Assembly: GCF_036825535.1 (NCBI RefSeq)
Contig: NZ_CP098812.1
Location: 930,001-994,000, forward strand
Source of the DNA: Parasalinivibrio latis
GTDB taxonomy: Bacteria > Pseudomonadota > Gammaproteobacteria > Enterobacterales > Vibrionaceae
Direction of reading: 5' to 3'
Length of the DNA: 64,000 nt
The translations under genes were made by a program, and so were the position numbers. Each line of letters opens with the position of its first letter. Position 1 is the stretch's first letter. The notes under the pieces are model-generated. The model ran no database searches. It was given only the letters and a program-made list of their open reading frames with translations, and was not told the origin of the DNA. Of the stretch, positions 42,364 to 51,665 are shown one piece after another.

Positions 42364-43914
42364 TTATTGCTGCTCCGCAGCCGCTTTACTTTGCGGCTGT
42401 CGGCGGAAACAGGCGGCTATCAGGCTCAGCAGCAGTGCGAACCCGCTGAAGATATACAACGGCAGGCTGCCAAAACGCGCGTACGGCGTCAGGCCGCGTG
42501 TTGGCACGACATCCGTTCTCAATACAGCAGTCTCAAACTGCGGGATGGAAGCCTGAATCCGGCCATTGCTGCCGATCACGGCAGTAACGCCATTATTGGT
42601 CGCCCGGATAACCGGTTTGCCAAGCTCGAGTGCCCGCATCTGGGCGATTTCCAGGTGCTGTATCGGGCCAATTGAACGGCCGAACCAGGAATCATTCGAA
42701 AGCGTCAGGATAAAATCCGTGTCCTTGTGGGTATTCTTGCGAACCTGATCACTGAAGGCGATTTCGTAGCAAAGCGCTGTGCTTAACTTATGCCCCTTGG
42801 CGTCTAGGTTGGGCTGTTCGAACTTCCCTCGTGAGAATGACGACATTGGAAGGTTGAAGATAGGGGCTAACGGCCGCAACAGATCTTCAAATGGTACGAA
42901 CTCTCCGAATGGCAGTAAGTGGTGCTTACTGTAAACCACTGCGCCAGGGTAGGTGTAGTCTTTGGCCCCGTTGTCACCCAGTACCATCACATTGTTGAAA
43001 AACTGTCCCTTGTCATTCTGGTCAAGGATGCCGGTAATCAGCGCCGTGTTATTGCGACGGGCAGCATTGTCCAGGTTTGACAGGAACGTTGGGATTTCAC
43101 GCTCCAGCGCTGGTACAGCAGCTTCGGGCCACACAATGATGTCTGCATCCCAGTTTTGGCGGGTGAGATCGAAGTATTTCATCAGGGTAGGCCAGCGTTG
43201 GCTGGGCAGCCACTTTACCGCCTGTGGGATATTTCCCTGGATCAGGGCTACACTGGTTCGCAGGTCATTCTGCGGTGTCACCCAAGTTTGCTGCCCGGCC
43301 CAGTAAGTTGCGCCGCCGATAACAAGCGGGACGGCCAGCGCCCACCACTTACGTTGGAGAAGAAGCAGGGTCACTGCCCCGGCAACCATTGTGAGAGCCA
43401 GTGTAATGCCTTCTACGCCAAGTATCGGGGCAAGAGGGGCTAGTGGGCCTTCTGTCTGGCTGTAGCCAATCCAGAGCCACGGGAAGCCGGTAAACAGCCA
43501 TCCGCGCAGCCAGTCTATGGCAAGCCACAGGGCCGGAGCCAAAAGCAGGTATCGTACAGCCGGAGTAATACGGGATGACAGGTTCAGCAGCCCGCTGAAC
43601 AGTGCAGGGAACAGAGCCAGGTAACCTACCAGCAGGCACATCAGGCCTACGCTGGCCGGTTTTGGCAGCCCGCCGAAATTGTCTATGCTGACATGGACCC
43701 ACCAGATCCCGGAGCCAAATTGCCCCAGTCCCCAGGCCAAACCAATCCATGCCGCTTTTTTCCAGCTTTGCCGGTGAAGCAACACAAAGAGGACACACAC
43801 TGAAACCAGTGTGGCTGGCCACAACTTGTAAGGGGCAAATCCGAATGTGGATAGCGCGCCAACAAAAGCGGCCACTAAGGGCCGCTTTAAGGTATCGAAT
43901 ACTGCTTTTGGCAT
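42364..43914 (-). CDS. lnt: Apolipoprotein N-acyltransferase Lnt
   Basis: Inner-membrane enzyme (516 residues) that adds the third acyl chain to lipoproteins. About six N-terminal helices precede a periplasmic nitrilase-like domain. The catalytic triad is visible: glutamate in IIVWPEAAVPA (about 261), lysine in VVYSKHHLLPFGEFVPF (about 330) and cysteine in STALCYEIAFSD (about 383). A last helix at the C-terminus (SLPLYIFSGFALLLSLI) anchors it. It follows corC by seven bases in the miaB-ybeZ-ybeY-corC-lnt string. Confidence 0.96.
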   Translation of the reverse strand: MPKAVFDTLKRPLVAAFVGALSTFGFAPYKLWPATLVSVCVLFVLLHRQSWKKAAWIGLAWGLGQFGSGIWWVHVSIDNFGGLPKPASVGLMCLLVGYLALFPALFSGLLNLSSRITPAVRYLLLAPALWLAIDWLRGWLFTGFPWLWIGYSQTEGPLAPLAPILGVEGITLALTMVAGAVTLLLLQRKWWALAVPLVIGGATYWAGQQTWVTPQNDLRTSVALIQGNIPQAVKWLPSQRWPTLMKYFDLTRQNWDADIIVWPEAAVPALEREIPTFLSNLDNAARRNNTALITGILDQNDKGQFFNNVMVLGDNGAKDYTYPGAVVYSKHHLLPFGEFVPFEDLLRPLAPIFNLPMSSFSRGKFEQPNLDAKGHKLSTALCYEIAFSDQVRKNTHKDTDFILTLSNDSWFGRSIGPIQHLEIAQMRALELGKPVIRATNNGVTAVIGSNGRIQASIPQFETAVLRTDVVPTRGLTPYARFGSLPLYIFSGFALLLSLIAACFRRQPQSKAAAEQQ

Positions 43915-43921
43915 CAGGGTA

Positions 43922-44788
43922 TTACGCCGTTTCCTGTATCGTTTTATCCGGAACAGTTACCTGTAGCTGGATCACCCGGCGGCTGTCTGCCGCGGTAACC
44001 TTGAAGTGGACACTTTCGATGTCTACTTCTTCACCACGGGCCGGAAGATGGCCGAAGCCGGTCATCACAATACCGCCGATGGTGTCTACTTCTTCATCGC
44101 TGAAGTTTGTGCCGAATTTTTCGTTGAAATCTTCGACAGTGGTCAGCGCTTTCACCGAGTAGGTGTGTTTGCTGAGCTGGCGGAAGTCCTGTTCGTTGTC
44201 TTCATCGTATTCGTCTTCGATTTCGCCAACGATTTCTTCCAGGATATCTTCAATGGTTACCAGGCCGGAAACACCGCCGAACTCGTCGACAACGATAGCC
44301 ATATGGTAACGCTCTTCCTGGAATTCTTTAAGCAAGCGGTCAACCCGTTTGCTTTCAGGCACCACCACTGCAGGGCGAATGACTTTTTCAAAGCTGAAAG
44401 GCTCGGAGTCTGAACGCAGGTAGCGAAGCAGGTCCTTAGCCAACAAAATACCTTCAACGTGGTCCTTGTCATCGCTGATGACAGGGTAGCGGGAGTGTTG
44501 GGCATCGACCAGGATGTCAACAATCTCTTCCAGTGGCTGGCAGCGCTCGATGGTAACCATTTGGGAGCGAGGGATCATGATGTCACGTACCCGCATCTCA
44601 GCAATTTGAATCACGCCTTCGAGCATGTCGCGTGTTTCATGGTCAATCAATTCGTTTTCTTCAGAGCTCTGGAAAACGTCTACCAGTGCCTGGCGATCCT
44701 TTGGCTCGCCCTGGAACAGCTGTCCGATTCGGCCGAAAAAGCCCTTCCGACTCGGACCTTCAGTACTTTGCGAATTGTCGTCACTCAT
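43922..44788 (-). CDS. corC: CorC, CBS/transporter-associated-domain protein
   Basis: A 288-residue cytosolic protein with two CBS domains (VRDIMIPRSQMVTIERCQ to about 130; YHMAIVVDEFGGVSGLVTIEDILEEIVGEIEDE) and a C-terminal CorC_HlyC domain (from about 205, IGGIVMTGFGHLPARGEEV). This short form lacks the N-terminal membrane domain of full CNNM/CorC transporters. It is linked to magnesium/cobalt resistance in Salmonella; the mechanism is unsettled. The gene stands between ybeY and lnt, its standard position. Confidence 0.94.
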   Translation of the reverse strand: MSDDNSQSTEGPSRKGFFGRIGQLFQGEPKDRQALVDVFQSSEENELIDHETRDMLEGVIQIAEMRVRDIMIPRSQMVTIERCQPLEEIVDILVDAQHSRYPVISDDKDHVEGILLAKDLLRYLRSDSEPFSFEKVIRPAVVVPESKRVDRLLKEFQEERYHMAIVVDEFGGVSGLVTIEDILEEIVGEIEDEYDEDNEQDFRQLSKHTYSVKALTTVEDFNEKFGTNFSDEEVDTIGGIVMTGFGHLPARGEEVDIESVHFKVTAADSRRVIQLQVTVPDKTIQETA

Positions 44789-44870
44789 CAGTGTTTTTTA
44801 CTCAACGTAGTTAGGGATAAATCTTGTACCAGTCAATAATGCCCAATGCAATTATTTGAATGGGTTTTAA

Positions 44871-45335
44871 TTAAGCAAAGTCAGCAGCGTAGGGGTTCTC
44901 AAAACCCATACCTTCCATGATTTCCACCTCAAGGGCTTCCATCTCTTCTGCTTCATCGTCTTCAATATGGTCGTAACCCAGCAAATGCAAGCTGCCGTGC
45001 ACGACCATGTGAGCCCAGTGGGCAAAAACAGGTTTTTTCTGCTCATCTGCTTCCCGTTCAACCACCTGACGGCAGATAACAAGGTCGCCCAGCAGATCCA
45101 GTTCTACACCCGGTGGGGCTTCAAACGGGAATGACAAAACGTTAGTTGGCTTGTCTTTTCCACGGTAGTCGCGGTTAAGGGACTGGCTCTCTTCTTCGTC
45201 TACAATACGGATTGTGACTTCCGCACTCTCACGGTAAGGCTTGACTGCAGCTTCGAACCAGTTTTGCAGCTGCTCTGCATCCGGCAGGCCGGCTTCATTT
45301 TCACAGGCCAGCTGCAGATCGATGATGTATTCCAT
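44871..45335 (-). CDS. ybeY: Endoribonuclease YbeY
   Basis: Zinc-dependent RNase of 154 residues needed for 16S rRNA 3' end maturation and ribosome quality control. The metal-binding motif HGSLHLLGYDH lies near 113-123, with the conserved arginine region in LNRDYRGKDKPTNVLSFPFE. Its start overlaps the ybeZ stop by one base (TGATG), indicating coupled translation with its PhoH-like partner. Length is as in E. coli. Confidence 0.96.
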   Translation of the reverse strand: MEYIIDLQLACENEAGLPDAEQLQNWFEAAVKPYRESAEVTIRIVDEEESQSLNRDYRGKDKPTNVLSFPFEAPPGVELDLLGDLVICRQVVEREADEQKKPVFAHWAHMVVHGSLHLLGYDHIEDDEAEEMEALEVEIMEGMGFENPYAADFA

Positions 45336-46411
45336 CAGGATTCCTGTTCTTGTGGGTCAGAGATTGCCGCCCTGGCTGCCAGTTGTTCCTGCTGGCGGCG
45401 CTGTTGCGCTTCACGGCGGTCGCGGGCATCCTCGGTTTCCCACACTTCATAGGCCTGGATGATACGTGCAACCACTGGGTGGCGTACAACGTCATTGGCC
45501 TGGAAGAAGTTAAAGCTGATTTCCTCAACGTCTGCCAGTACTTCAATGGCATGGCGCAGGCCGGATTTGGTGTTGCGTGGCAGGTCAATCTGCGTCACGT
45601 CACCGGTAATCACTGCGCGGGAATTAAAGCCGATACGGGTCAGGAACATTTTCATTTGCTCCACCGTGGTGTTCTGGCTTTCGTCGAGGATGATAAAGGC
45701 GTCGTTAAGGGTACGGCCACGCATGTAAGCCAGCGGAGCCACTTCAATCACGTTGCGCTCAATCAGCTTTTCAACACGCTCAAAACCGAGCATCTCGAAC
45801 AGGGCATCGTAAAGCGGTCGAAGGTACGGATCCACTTTCTGTGACAGATCACCTGGCAGGAAACCCAGTTTTTCACCCGCTTCCACCGCTGGGCGGGTCA
45901 GCAGGATACGACGGATTTCCTGACGTTCCAGAGCATCGACAGCGGCAGCAACGGCAAGGTAAGTCTTACCTGTACCAGCCGGGCCGACACCAAAGGTGAT
46001 GTCGTGTGTCACCATGTTGGCGATGTACTGTGCCTGGTTCGGGGTACGTGGTTTGATCACCCCTTTCTTGGTCTTGATGTTGATTTCCTTACCGTACGGG
46101 ATGGACGACTCGGTCGTCTGCTCCAGCACGCCGGATTCTTTGATCGCCAGGTGGATCATTTCCGGTTCGATGTCTTGCATCTTGCCGCGCACCGGGGCGG
46201 TTTCAACATAAAGAGCGGTAAGAATAGAAAGGGCAGCTTCTGCCGTATGTGGTTGTCCTACCACGGTAAAGTGGTTGCCACGGTAGTTGATTTCTACACC
46301 CAGGCGGCGTTCAAGTTGTTTGACGTTGTCATCAAATGGGCCACATAGGTTGGACAGGCGGAAGTTATCTGCGGGTTCGAGATCCAGTTCAAGCGTGGTG
46401 ATTTTGTTCAA
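45335..46411 (-). CDS. ybeZ: PhoH-like ATPase YbeZ
   Basis: Cytosolic P-loop ATPase of the PhoH family, 358 residues, a partner of YbeY in rRNA handling. Walker A is GVGPAGTGKTYLAVAAA, Walker B is DAFIILDESQNTT and VITGDVTQIDLP is also typical. A KH-like N-terminal domain (SLCGPFD-like SNLCGPFDDNVKQLERRLGVE) precedes the ATPase. The start is uncertain: a GTG at 46423 is possible, but TTG at 46411 has GAGGA at ideal distance and matches homologue N-termini. The C-terminus is a charged, glutamine-rich tail. Confidence 0.94.
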   Translation of the reverse strand: MNKITTLELDLEPADNFRLSNLCGPFDDNVKQLERRLGVEINYRGNHFTVVGQPHTAEAALSILTALYVETAPVRGKMQDIEPEMIHLAIKESGVLEQTTESSIPYGKEINIKTKKGVIKPRTPNQAQYIANMVTHDITFGVGPAGTGKTYLAVAAAVDALERQEIRRILLTRPAVEAGEKLGFLPGDLSQKVDPYLRPLYDALFEMLGFERVEKLIERNVIEVAPLAYMRGRTLNDAFIILDESQNTTVEQMKMFLTRIGFNSRAVITGDVTQIDLPRNTKSGLRHAIEVLADVEEISFNFFQANDVVRHPVVARIIQAYEVWETEDARDRREAQQRRQQEQLAARAAISDPQEQES

Positions 46412-46431
46412 TTCAATCCTCACTTACTCAC

Positions 46432-46450
46432 GGTGCCCACTGTGGGCACC
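46432..46450. repeat. Perfect hairpin between miaB and ybeZ
   Basis: GGTGCCCAC T GTGGGCACC, a nine-bp stem with a single-base centre in the short miaB-ybeZ gap. No T-tract on the minus strand; probably an RNA-stability or attenuating structure. Confidence 0.6.
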
Positions 46451-46475
46451 GCTAAGCAATTTTGAGTTACGTCTC

Positions 46476-47900
46476 TTACGGAGTATATACGCTAACGCCA
46501 AGTTCATCTTCTTTGCGTGTTTTCGCCATCAACTCTGAAGGAGACACGGCAATGCGCAGTTCCATTTCACTCTCTGTACGTACAATGACGCCTCGCAGGG
46601 AGTTTGGCAACGCTTCAACGATTTCTACGTCAACAAACTGGCCAATCAGTTCAGGTGAACCTTCGAAGTTCACAACGCGGTTGTTTTCAGTACGGCCACG
46701 AAGCTCCATCAGGTTTTTCTTGGATGGGCCTTCAACCAGTACGCGCTGAACGGTGCCATGCATCTGGCGAGAGTAGCGTTGAGCCTGAGTATTGATCTGT
46801 TGCTGAAGCTTGTACAGGCGTTCTTTCTTCTCTTCTTCCGGTGTTTCATCCGGCATGTCTGCAGCAGGTGTGCCAGGACGTGGAGAGAAGATAAAGCTGA
46901 AGCTCATATCGAAGTCGATATCGCGGATCAGTTTCATGGTTGCTTCGAAGTCTTCCTCGGTTTCACCTGGGAAACCTACGATGAAGTCGGAGCTGATATG
47001 AATATCCGGACGGGCGGCACGCAGTTTGCGGATCTTGGACTTGTACTCGATCGCGGTATGCGGGCGCTTCATCATGGTCAGGACGCGGTCTGAACCGCTC
47101 TGCACCGGCAGGTGCAGGAAGCTCACCAGTTCAGGGGTGTCCTTGTAGACTTCAATGATGTCGTCAGTAAATTCGATTGGGTGGCTGGTGGTGTAGCGGA
47201 TACGGTCGATGCCGTCGATAGCCGCCACGTAACGCAGCAGTTCTGCGAATGAGCAGATTTCGCCGTCGTGGGTTTCGCCACGGTAAGCATTTACGTTCTG
47301 GCCCAGCAGGTTAACTTCACGCACGCCCTGGTCAGCCAACTGTGCAATTTCAAACAGTACGTCATCCAGCGGACGGCTGACTTCCTCACCGCGGGTGTAA
47401 GGAACCACGCAGTAAGTGCAGTACTTTGAGCAGCCTTCCATAATGGATACGTAGGCAGTCGGGCCTTCAGCGCGAGGCTCAGGCAGACGGTCGAATTTCT
47501 CAATCTCAGGGAAAGAGATGTCCATCACCGGCATTTCATCATCGCGTGACTTGGCGATCATTTCCGGCAGGCGGTGCAGGGTTTGCGGACCAAAGATCAC
47601 GTCCACATATGGCGCACGTTCACGAATGTGGTCGCCTTCCTGAGAGGCTACGCAGCCGCCAACACCGATAACCAGATCAGGCTTTTTGTCTTTCAGCGTC
47701 TTCCAGCGACCAAGCTGGTGAAACACTTTTTCCTGTGCTTTTTCACGGATGGAACAGGTGTTCAGCAGAAGGACATCCGCTTCTTCCGGTTCTTCGGTGA
47801 GCTCATAACCACCATTGGCGTTGAGCAGGTCTGCCATCTTGGATGAATCGTATTCGTTCATCTGGCAGCCCCAGGTTTTGATAAGCAGTTTCTTAGCCAT
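46476..47900 (-). CDS. miaB: tRNA-2-methylthio-N6-dimethylallyladenosine synthase MiaB
   Basis: Radical SAM methylthiotransferase (474 residues, as in E. coli) that modifies A37 of tRNAs reading UNN codons. The N-terminal UPF0004 domain begins KLLIKTWGCQMNEYDSSK and holds three cluster cysteines (CQMN, CSIRE, GCVAS); the radical SAM CxxxCxxC is in MEGCSKYCTYCVVPYTRG; a TRAM domain ends the protein. ATG at 47900 gives the family N-terminus; a longer frame upstream is not conserved. First gene of the string running to lnt. Confidence 0.97.
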   Translation of the reverse strand: MAKKLLIKTWGCQMNEYDSSKMADLLNANGGYELTEEPEEADVLLLNTCSIREKAQEKVFHQLGRWKTLKDKKPDLVIGVGGCVASQEGDHIRERAPYVDVIFGPQTLHRLPEMIAKSRDDEMPVMDISFPEIEKFDRLPEPRAEGPTAYVSIMEGCSKYCTYCVVPYTRGEEVSRPLDDVLFEIAQLADQGVREVNLLGQNVNAYRGETHDGEICSFAELLRYVAAIDGIDRIRYTTSHPIEFTDDIIEVYKDTPELVSFLHLPVQSGSDRVLTMMKRPHTAIEYKSKIRKLRAARPDIHISSDFIVGFPGETEEDFEATMKLIRDIDFDMSFSFIFSPRPGTPAADMPDETPEEEKKERLYKLQQQINTQAQRYSRQMHGTVQRVLVEGPSKKNLMELRGRTENNRVVNFEGSPELIGQFVDVEIVEALPNSLRGVIVRTESEMELRIAVSPSELMAKTRKEDELGVSVYTP

Positions 47901-48162
47901 GTAACTTGGTGCCCATATGTGATTTTTGGTACGACAATGCTTTCGCAATGACCAGTTGGCGCGTGAATATTTGCATACAAATGCGGATTATACGGCCTTA
48001 CTGATCAGCAAGCCGCGTATTTTACTGCTTTCGATTTGTCCATGCCAGCGAATTACAGCCGTGCTTGAGGTAGGGTTTTTGTGTCGACAGCCGGATTATG
48101 CGCTAAATCCGGGTCGATTTCTCTGTTCCGGGCGGTAGAATGAGTCGGTACTTCAGAGAGAT

Positions 48163-49326
48163 ATGATGATGGAACAGTTTGACGCAATAGTGGTTGGCGG
48201 TGGCATGGTCGGTGCCGCTGTTGCCCTTGGCCTTGCCCGTCAGGGGCGGGAAGTGGCACTTGTAGAACGTGAAACCCCAAAGGCTTATGATGCAGAAGAT
48301 CCTATGGATCTCCGCGTCTCCGCCATTTCACCGGCATCCATTAACCTTCTCGACGATCTGGGAGCATGGGAAACCATTCGGGAGACACGAGTTTGCCCTT
48401 ACCGCCGCCTTGAAACCTGGGACAACCCGGATTGTCGCCTGCGTTTCTCCTGTGATGAGCTGGGTAAGGATGAACTTGGTTACATCATCGAAAACCGCCT
48501 GATCCAACTTGGCATCTGGCAGCAGTTTAACAGCCAGGCCACGCTGAAGGTGTTTGCCCCCGCGGTGATAGACCATTTTGGTAAAGAAGGGAGCACCCAC
48601 CGCGTACACCTTGCCGACGGAAAGGTACTGGCGTCGCCGCTGCTCATTGGGGCAGACGGTGCCAACTCACGGGTGCGTGATTATGCCGGTATCGGCCTCA
48701 CTGCCTGGGATTACCGCCAGCACTGTATGCTCATCAACATTGATACCGAATATCCCCAGCAGGACATTACCTGGCAATGGTTTACCCCCGACGGCCCTCG
48801 CTCCTTCCTGCCGCTGCACGGGTACCATGGATCACTGGTGTGGTATGACAGCCCGGCACGTATCCGTCAGCTCTCGGCCATGTCCAATACCCAACTGGAA
48901 GCTGAAATTGACGCCCATTTTCCCCATGAGATGGGGCCGTTCAGGGTAACCGGGAAAGGCAGTTTCCCTCTGGTTCGCCGCCACGCCCAGCAATACAGCA
49001 ATGATGGCGTCATTATCGTTGGTGATGCTGCCCATACCATCAATCCCCTGGCCGGTCAGGGGGTGAACCTTGGCTTCAAGGATGTGGCAGTGTTGGTGGA
49101 TGTGCTTTCAGGTGAGGGTATAAAAGACGTTGATGGCGCTGCCAAACGGTATGAATTGCGCCGACGTCCCGACAACCTCTTAATGCAAGGTGGTATGGAT
49201 GTGTTCTACAAGACGTTCAGCAACTCCCTGGCACCATTGAATGTATTACGAAATGTCGGCCTCAAGGTGGCGGAAAACAGCAGCCTGTTGAAAAAGCAGG
49301 TACTTAAATATGCGATGGGGCTGTAA
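48163..49326 (+). CDS. ubiF: Ubiquinone-biosynthesis flavin monooxygenase UbiF
   Basis: FAD-dependent hydroxylase of 387 residues for ring hydroxylation in ubiquinone synthesis, most like UbiF (C6 position). FAD motifs: DAIVVGGGMVGAAVALGLA at the N-terminus, LLIGADGANSRVRDY near 160-175 and VIIVGDAAHTINPLAGQGVN near 285-305. Three in-frame ATGs occur together (48163, 48166, 48169); the first is taken. It diverges from miaB, as in other gammaproteobacteria. UbiH/UbiI relatives are alternatives, but neighbour order favours UbiF. Confidence 0.9.
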   Translation: MMMEQFDAIVVGGGMVGAAVALGLARQGREVALVERETPKAYDAEDPMDLRVSAISPASINLLDDLGAWETIRETRVCPYRRLETWDNPDCRLRFSCDELGKDELGYIIENRLIQLGIWQQFNSQATLKVFAPAVIDHFGKEGSTHRVHLADGKVLASPLLIGADGANSRVRDYAGIGLTAWDYRQHCMLINIDTEYPQQDITWQWFTPDGPRSFLPLHGYHGSLVWYDSPARIRQLSAMSNTQLEAEIDAHFPHEMGPFRVTGKGSFPLVRRHAQQYSNDGVIIVGDAAHTINPLAGQGVNLGFKDVAVLVDVLSGEGIKDVDGAAKRYELRRRPDNLLMQGGMDVFYKTFSNSLAPLNVLRNVGLKVAENSSLLKKQVLKYAMGL

Positions 49327-49333
49327 GCCCCAT
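49315..49333. repeat. Hairpin across the ubiF stop codon
   Basis: ATGGGGCT GTA AGCCCCAT is a perfect 8-bp stem with a 3-base loop that includes the ubiF stop and reaches toward the convergent selO end. It may act as a shared transcript end, but there is no T-run. Confidence 0.55.
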
Positions 49334-49338
49334 CCCGG

Positions 49339-50826
49339 TCACGTTCCGCAAAAAGTTCTCAGTACCCGCTCTTTCGGTTGAGGGGGGACTAATAAATCCC
49401 GGTTCTGTTCACTGACTGCATAAGGGTTGCGAAGGGCTTCGGCAAGCCTGCGGAAAAGTGTTAGGTCGTCTTTCTCCATGGCCTCACTGATTGCCTGTTC
49501 AACCTGGTGGTTGCGGGCGATGAGCTTGGGGTTGGCTTTGCGCATTGCGGCAATAGCAGATGAACTTTTGCTGCGAAGGGATTGCCATTTTGCCAGCCAG
49601 TTGGGGCCAGCCCCGGTTTGGGTAAACAGTGAAAGCCATTCTTCTTCTGACTTGTTCCCGATTTCACCTGATGCCACTTCCGTCAACAGGTCAAAAAACA
49701 GGGTGAAGTCGATTTCTTCCGCTTCCAGCAATGGCAGTACTGAATCAAGGAAGTCATCTGTTTCTGGTGTTTCATCCACGATACCGAGTTTTGCTTTCAG
49801 CCCGCTCCGGAAAGCATGCTGGAAGCGGGGAATATAGGCATCGACCTGTTCTTGCGCTATGGCGACGGCATTCTGGCTGTCTTCATCAATCAGCTCCAGC
49901 AGTGTTTCTGCCAGACGCTGCAGGTTCCAGTAGCCAACGGCGGCCTGTTGGTTCCATGCGTAACGCCCGGCCGCATCGATGGAACTGAACACCTTGCCGG
50001 ATTTGAATTCATCCATAAAGGCACAGGGACCAAAGTCAATGCTCTCACCGACAATGGACATGTTATCCGTATTCATCACGCCATGGATAAAGCCGCTCAG
50101 CATCCACTTTACGATAAGTGATGCCTGTCGCTGTCCCACCTCATGCAGAAATGCAGCGTAGCGGTCATTTCGGTCTTTCAATGCAGGGAAATGGTGTTCA
50201 ATTGCAAAATCAGCCAGTGCCTGGACGCCGTCTTTCCCGAGCCGGGAATGCGCGTACTGAAAAGAGCCGACACGGAGGTGGCTGGTGGCAGTCCGTACCT
50301 GGATGGCGCCGGGAACATGGCGGAAATCACGGATTATCTGCTCACCCGTTGTCAGCAAAGCCAGTGTTCGGGTTGTCGGGATACCCAGGCCTGCCATTGC
50401 TTCACTGATGAGGTATTCCCGGATCACGGCACCCAAGGTTGCCTTGCCGTCACCGCCGCGTGAAAACGGAGTGCGGCCGGAGCCTTTCAGCTGAATATCA
50501 ACAAAACGGCCATCGGCTGTCGCCAGTTGCCCCAGCATATGTGCCCGGCCATCACCCAGTACTGGAGCCCAGTGCCCAAACTGGTGGCCAGAATATGCCA
50601 TCGCCAGAGGGGATGCTCCTTGGTATTCGTGATTCCCGGAAAGAAAGCCGATGCCGTCTTCGGAGTGAAACCACGCTTCGCTCACGCCATAACTTTCCAG
50701 CAGCGGTGTGTTCAGTTCGACAAGTGCAGGAGAGGTCGGCTGAGAGGGAGGCATAGGAATATAGAACCCTTCCGGCAGATTTGAATAGATTTGGAGTGTT
50801 ACCGGGTTGGAGAGGTTAGCTGACAA
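49339..50826 (-). CDS. selO: Protein AMPylase SelO (YdiU)
   Basis: Pseudokinase-fold enzyme that moves AMP from ATP to Ser/Thr/Tyr hydroxyls of target proteins, linked to redox stress. Typical segments: MAYSGHQFGHWAPVLGDGRA, DIQLKGSGRTPFSRGGDGKA, REYLISEAMAGLGIPTTR, MLSGFIHGVMNTDNMSI and SIDFGPCAFMDEF. The C-terminus ends TFCGT, with cysteine where eukaryotic SelO has selenocysteine. TTG at 50826 is favoured by AAAGGAAG five bases upstream (495 residues); a TTG at 50850 is the alternative. Convergent with ubiF. Confidence 0.92.
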   Translation of the reverse strand: MSANLSNPVTLQIYSNLPEGFYIPMPPSQPTSPALVELNTPLLESYGVSEAWFHSEDGIGFLSGNHEYQGASPLAMAYSGHQFGHWAPVLGDGRAHMLGQLATADGRFVDIQLKGSGRTPFSRGGDGKATLGAVIREYLISEAMAGLGIPTTRTLALLTTGEQIIRDFRHVPGAIQVRTATSHLRVGSFQYAHSRLGKDGVQALADFAIEHHFPALKDRNDRYAAFLHEVGQRQASLIVKWMLSGFIHGVMNTDNMSIVGESIDFGPCAFMDEFKSGKVFSSIDAAGRYAWNQQAAVGYWNLQRLAETLLELIDEDSQNAVAIAQEQVDAYIPRFQHAFRSGLKAKLGIVDETPETDDFLDSVLPLLEAEEIDFTLFFDLLTEVASGEIGNKSEEEWLSLFTQTGAGPNWLAKWQSLRSKSSSAIAAMRKANPKLIARNHQVEQAISEAMEKDDLTLFRRLAEALRNPYAVSEQNRDLLVPPQPKERVLRTFCGT

Positions 50827-50977
50827 CGTTTCTTCCTTTAGCAGAGGCAAATCCTTAACCGACTATAGCAACCGTCGTTCAGGGAGGCTAATTGGAAGCA
50901 TGTCTTGTTTTGATAGGGAGGGACTCTTTTTTTTGATAGGGGAACAAAAGGTGTTCATGGCTGTTCCCCAGAAACGT

Positions 50978-51003
50978 AAAAAGCCCACTGAAAAGTGAGC
51001 TTT
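50978..51003 (-). terminator. Terminator of the tRNA operon
   Basis: AGCTCACT TTTC AGTGGGCT followed by TTTTT on the minus strand, 20 bases past the last tRNA's CCA. Confidence 0.88.
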
Positions 51004-51023
51004 GTCGTTTGCCTCAAAAGAGG

Positions 51024-51110
51024 TGGTGCGGGGGGAGGGACTTGAACCCTCACGTCCGTTAGGACACTAACACCTGAAGCTAGCGCGTCTACCAATTCCG
51101 CCACCGCCGC
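51024..51110 (-). tRNA. tRNA-Leu (anticodon CAG), copy 1
   Basis: 87 bases including encoded CCA. Reading the minus strand: GCGGCGG acceptor, D-arm with GGTAGACGC, anticodon loop TTCAGGT (CAG), a long variable arm (GTCC/GGAC) typical of class II tRNA, T-loop TTCAAGT and CCCCCGCA-CCA. The acceptor has a C5/C68 mismatch. Last gene of the operon. Confidence 0.97.
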
Positions 51111-51169
51111 ATCGTCAAATTGTGTGGTTACCGTGTAACCTATCAAAGCACCAAATCAAGTCTTTGATA

Positions 51170-51246
51170 TGGTGGCTACGCCCTGATTTGAACAGGGGAC
51201 CCCATCATTATGAGTGATGTGCTCTAACCAGCTGAGCTACGTAGCC
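51170..51246 (-). tRNA. tRNA-Met elongator (anticodon CAT), copy 1
   Basis: 77 bases with encoded CCA. Acceptor GGCTACG pairs with CGTAGCC, anticodon loop CTCATAA, T-loop TTCAAAT. G1-C72 pairing marks it as elongator, not initiator. Confidence 0.96.
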
Positions 51247-51290
51247 ATCGTGTTTCTGTCATGCTAAGGAATCAGCACATCAGAAGAAAG

Positions 51291-51365
51291 TGGCTGGGGT
51301 ACCAGGATTCGAACCTGGGAATGGCGGGATCAAAACCCGCTGCCTTACCGCTTGGCGATACCCCA
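51291..51365 (-). tRNA. tRNA-Gln (anticodon TTG)
   Basis: 75 bases with encoded CCA. Begins TGGGGTA, anticodon loop TTTTGAT (TTG), T-loop TTCGAAT. The weak U1-A72 pair is typical of tRNA-Gln. Confidence 0.96.
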
Positions 51366-51371
51366 GTAGTT

Positions 51372-51458
51372 TGGTGCGGGGGGAGGGACTTGAACCCTCA
51401 CGTCCGTTAGGACACTAACACCTGAAGCTAGCGCGTCTACCAATTCCGCCACCGCCGC
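51372..51458 (-). tRNA. tRNA-Leu (anticodon CAG), copy 2
   Basis: 87 bases, identical to copy 1, including the C5/C68 acceptor mismatch. Its upstream spacer resembles that of copy 3, indicating tandem duplication. Confidence 0.97.
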
Positions 51459-51519
51459 ATACCGAGAACAGCGTCGTTTTTAAGGATAACGAAAAACCTT
51501 TTTTTCTTAACCAGCAGCT

Positions 51520-51606
51520 TGGTGCGGGGGGAGGGACTTGAACCCTCACGTCCGTTAGGACACTAACACCTGAAGCTAGCGCGTCTACCAATTCCGCCAC
51601 CGCCGC
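51520..51606 (-). tRNA. tRNA-Leu (anticodon CAG), copy 3
   Basis: 87 bases, identical to copy 1. The spacer before it contains TTTTTAAGGAACGAGAACC, related to the spacer before copy 2. Confidence 0.97.
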
Positions 51607-51665
51607 AGTTTGCTGGATAAGCATTCGTTTTTAAGGAACGAGAACCTTGTTGTCAATCTGGTGTT

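Noticed and set aside
50955..51624. Minus-strand frames giving AVAELVDALASGVSVLTDV-type peptides
   Set aside because: These are translations of the tRNA-Leu genes, a well-known false protein; the tRNA structure explains the sequence fully.
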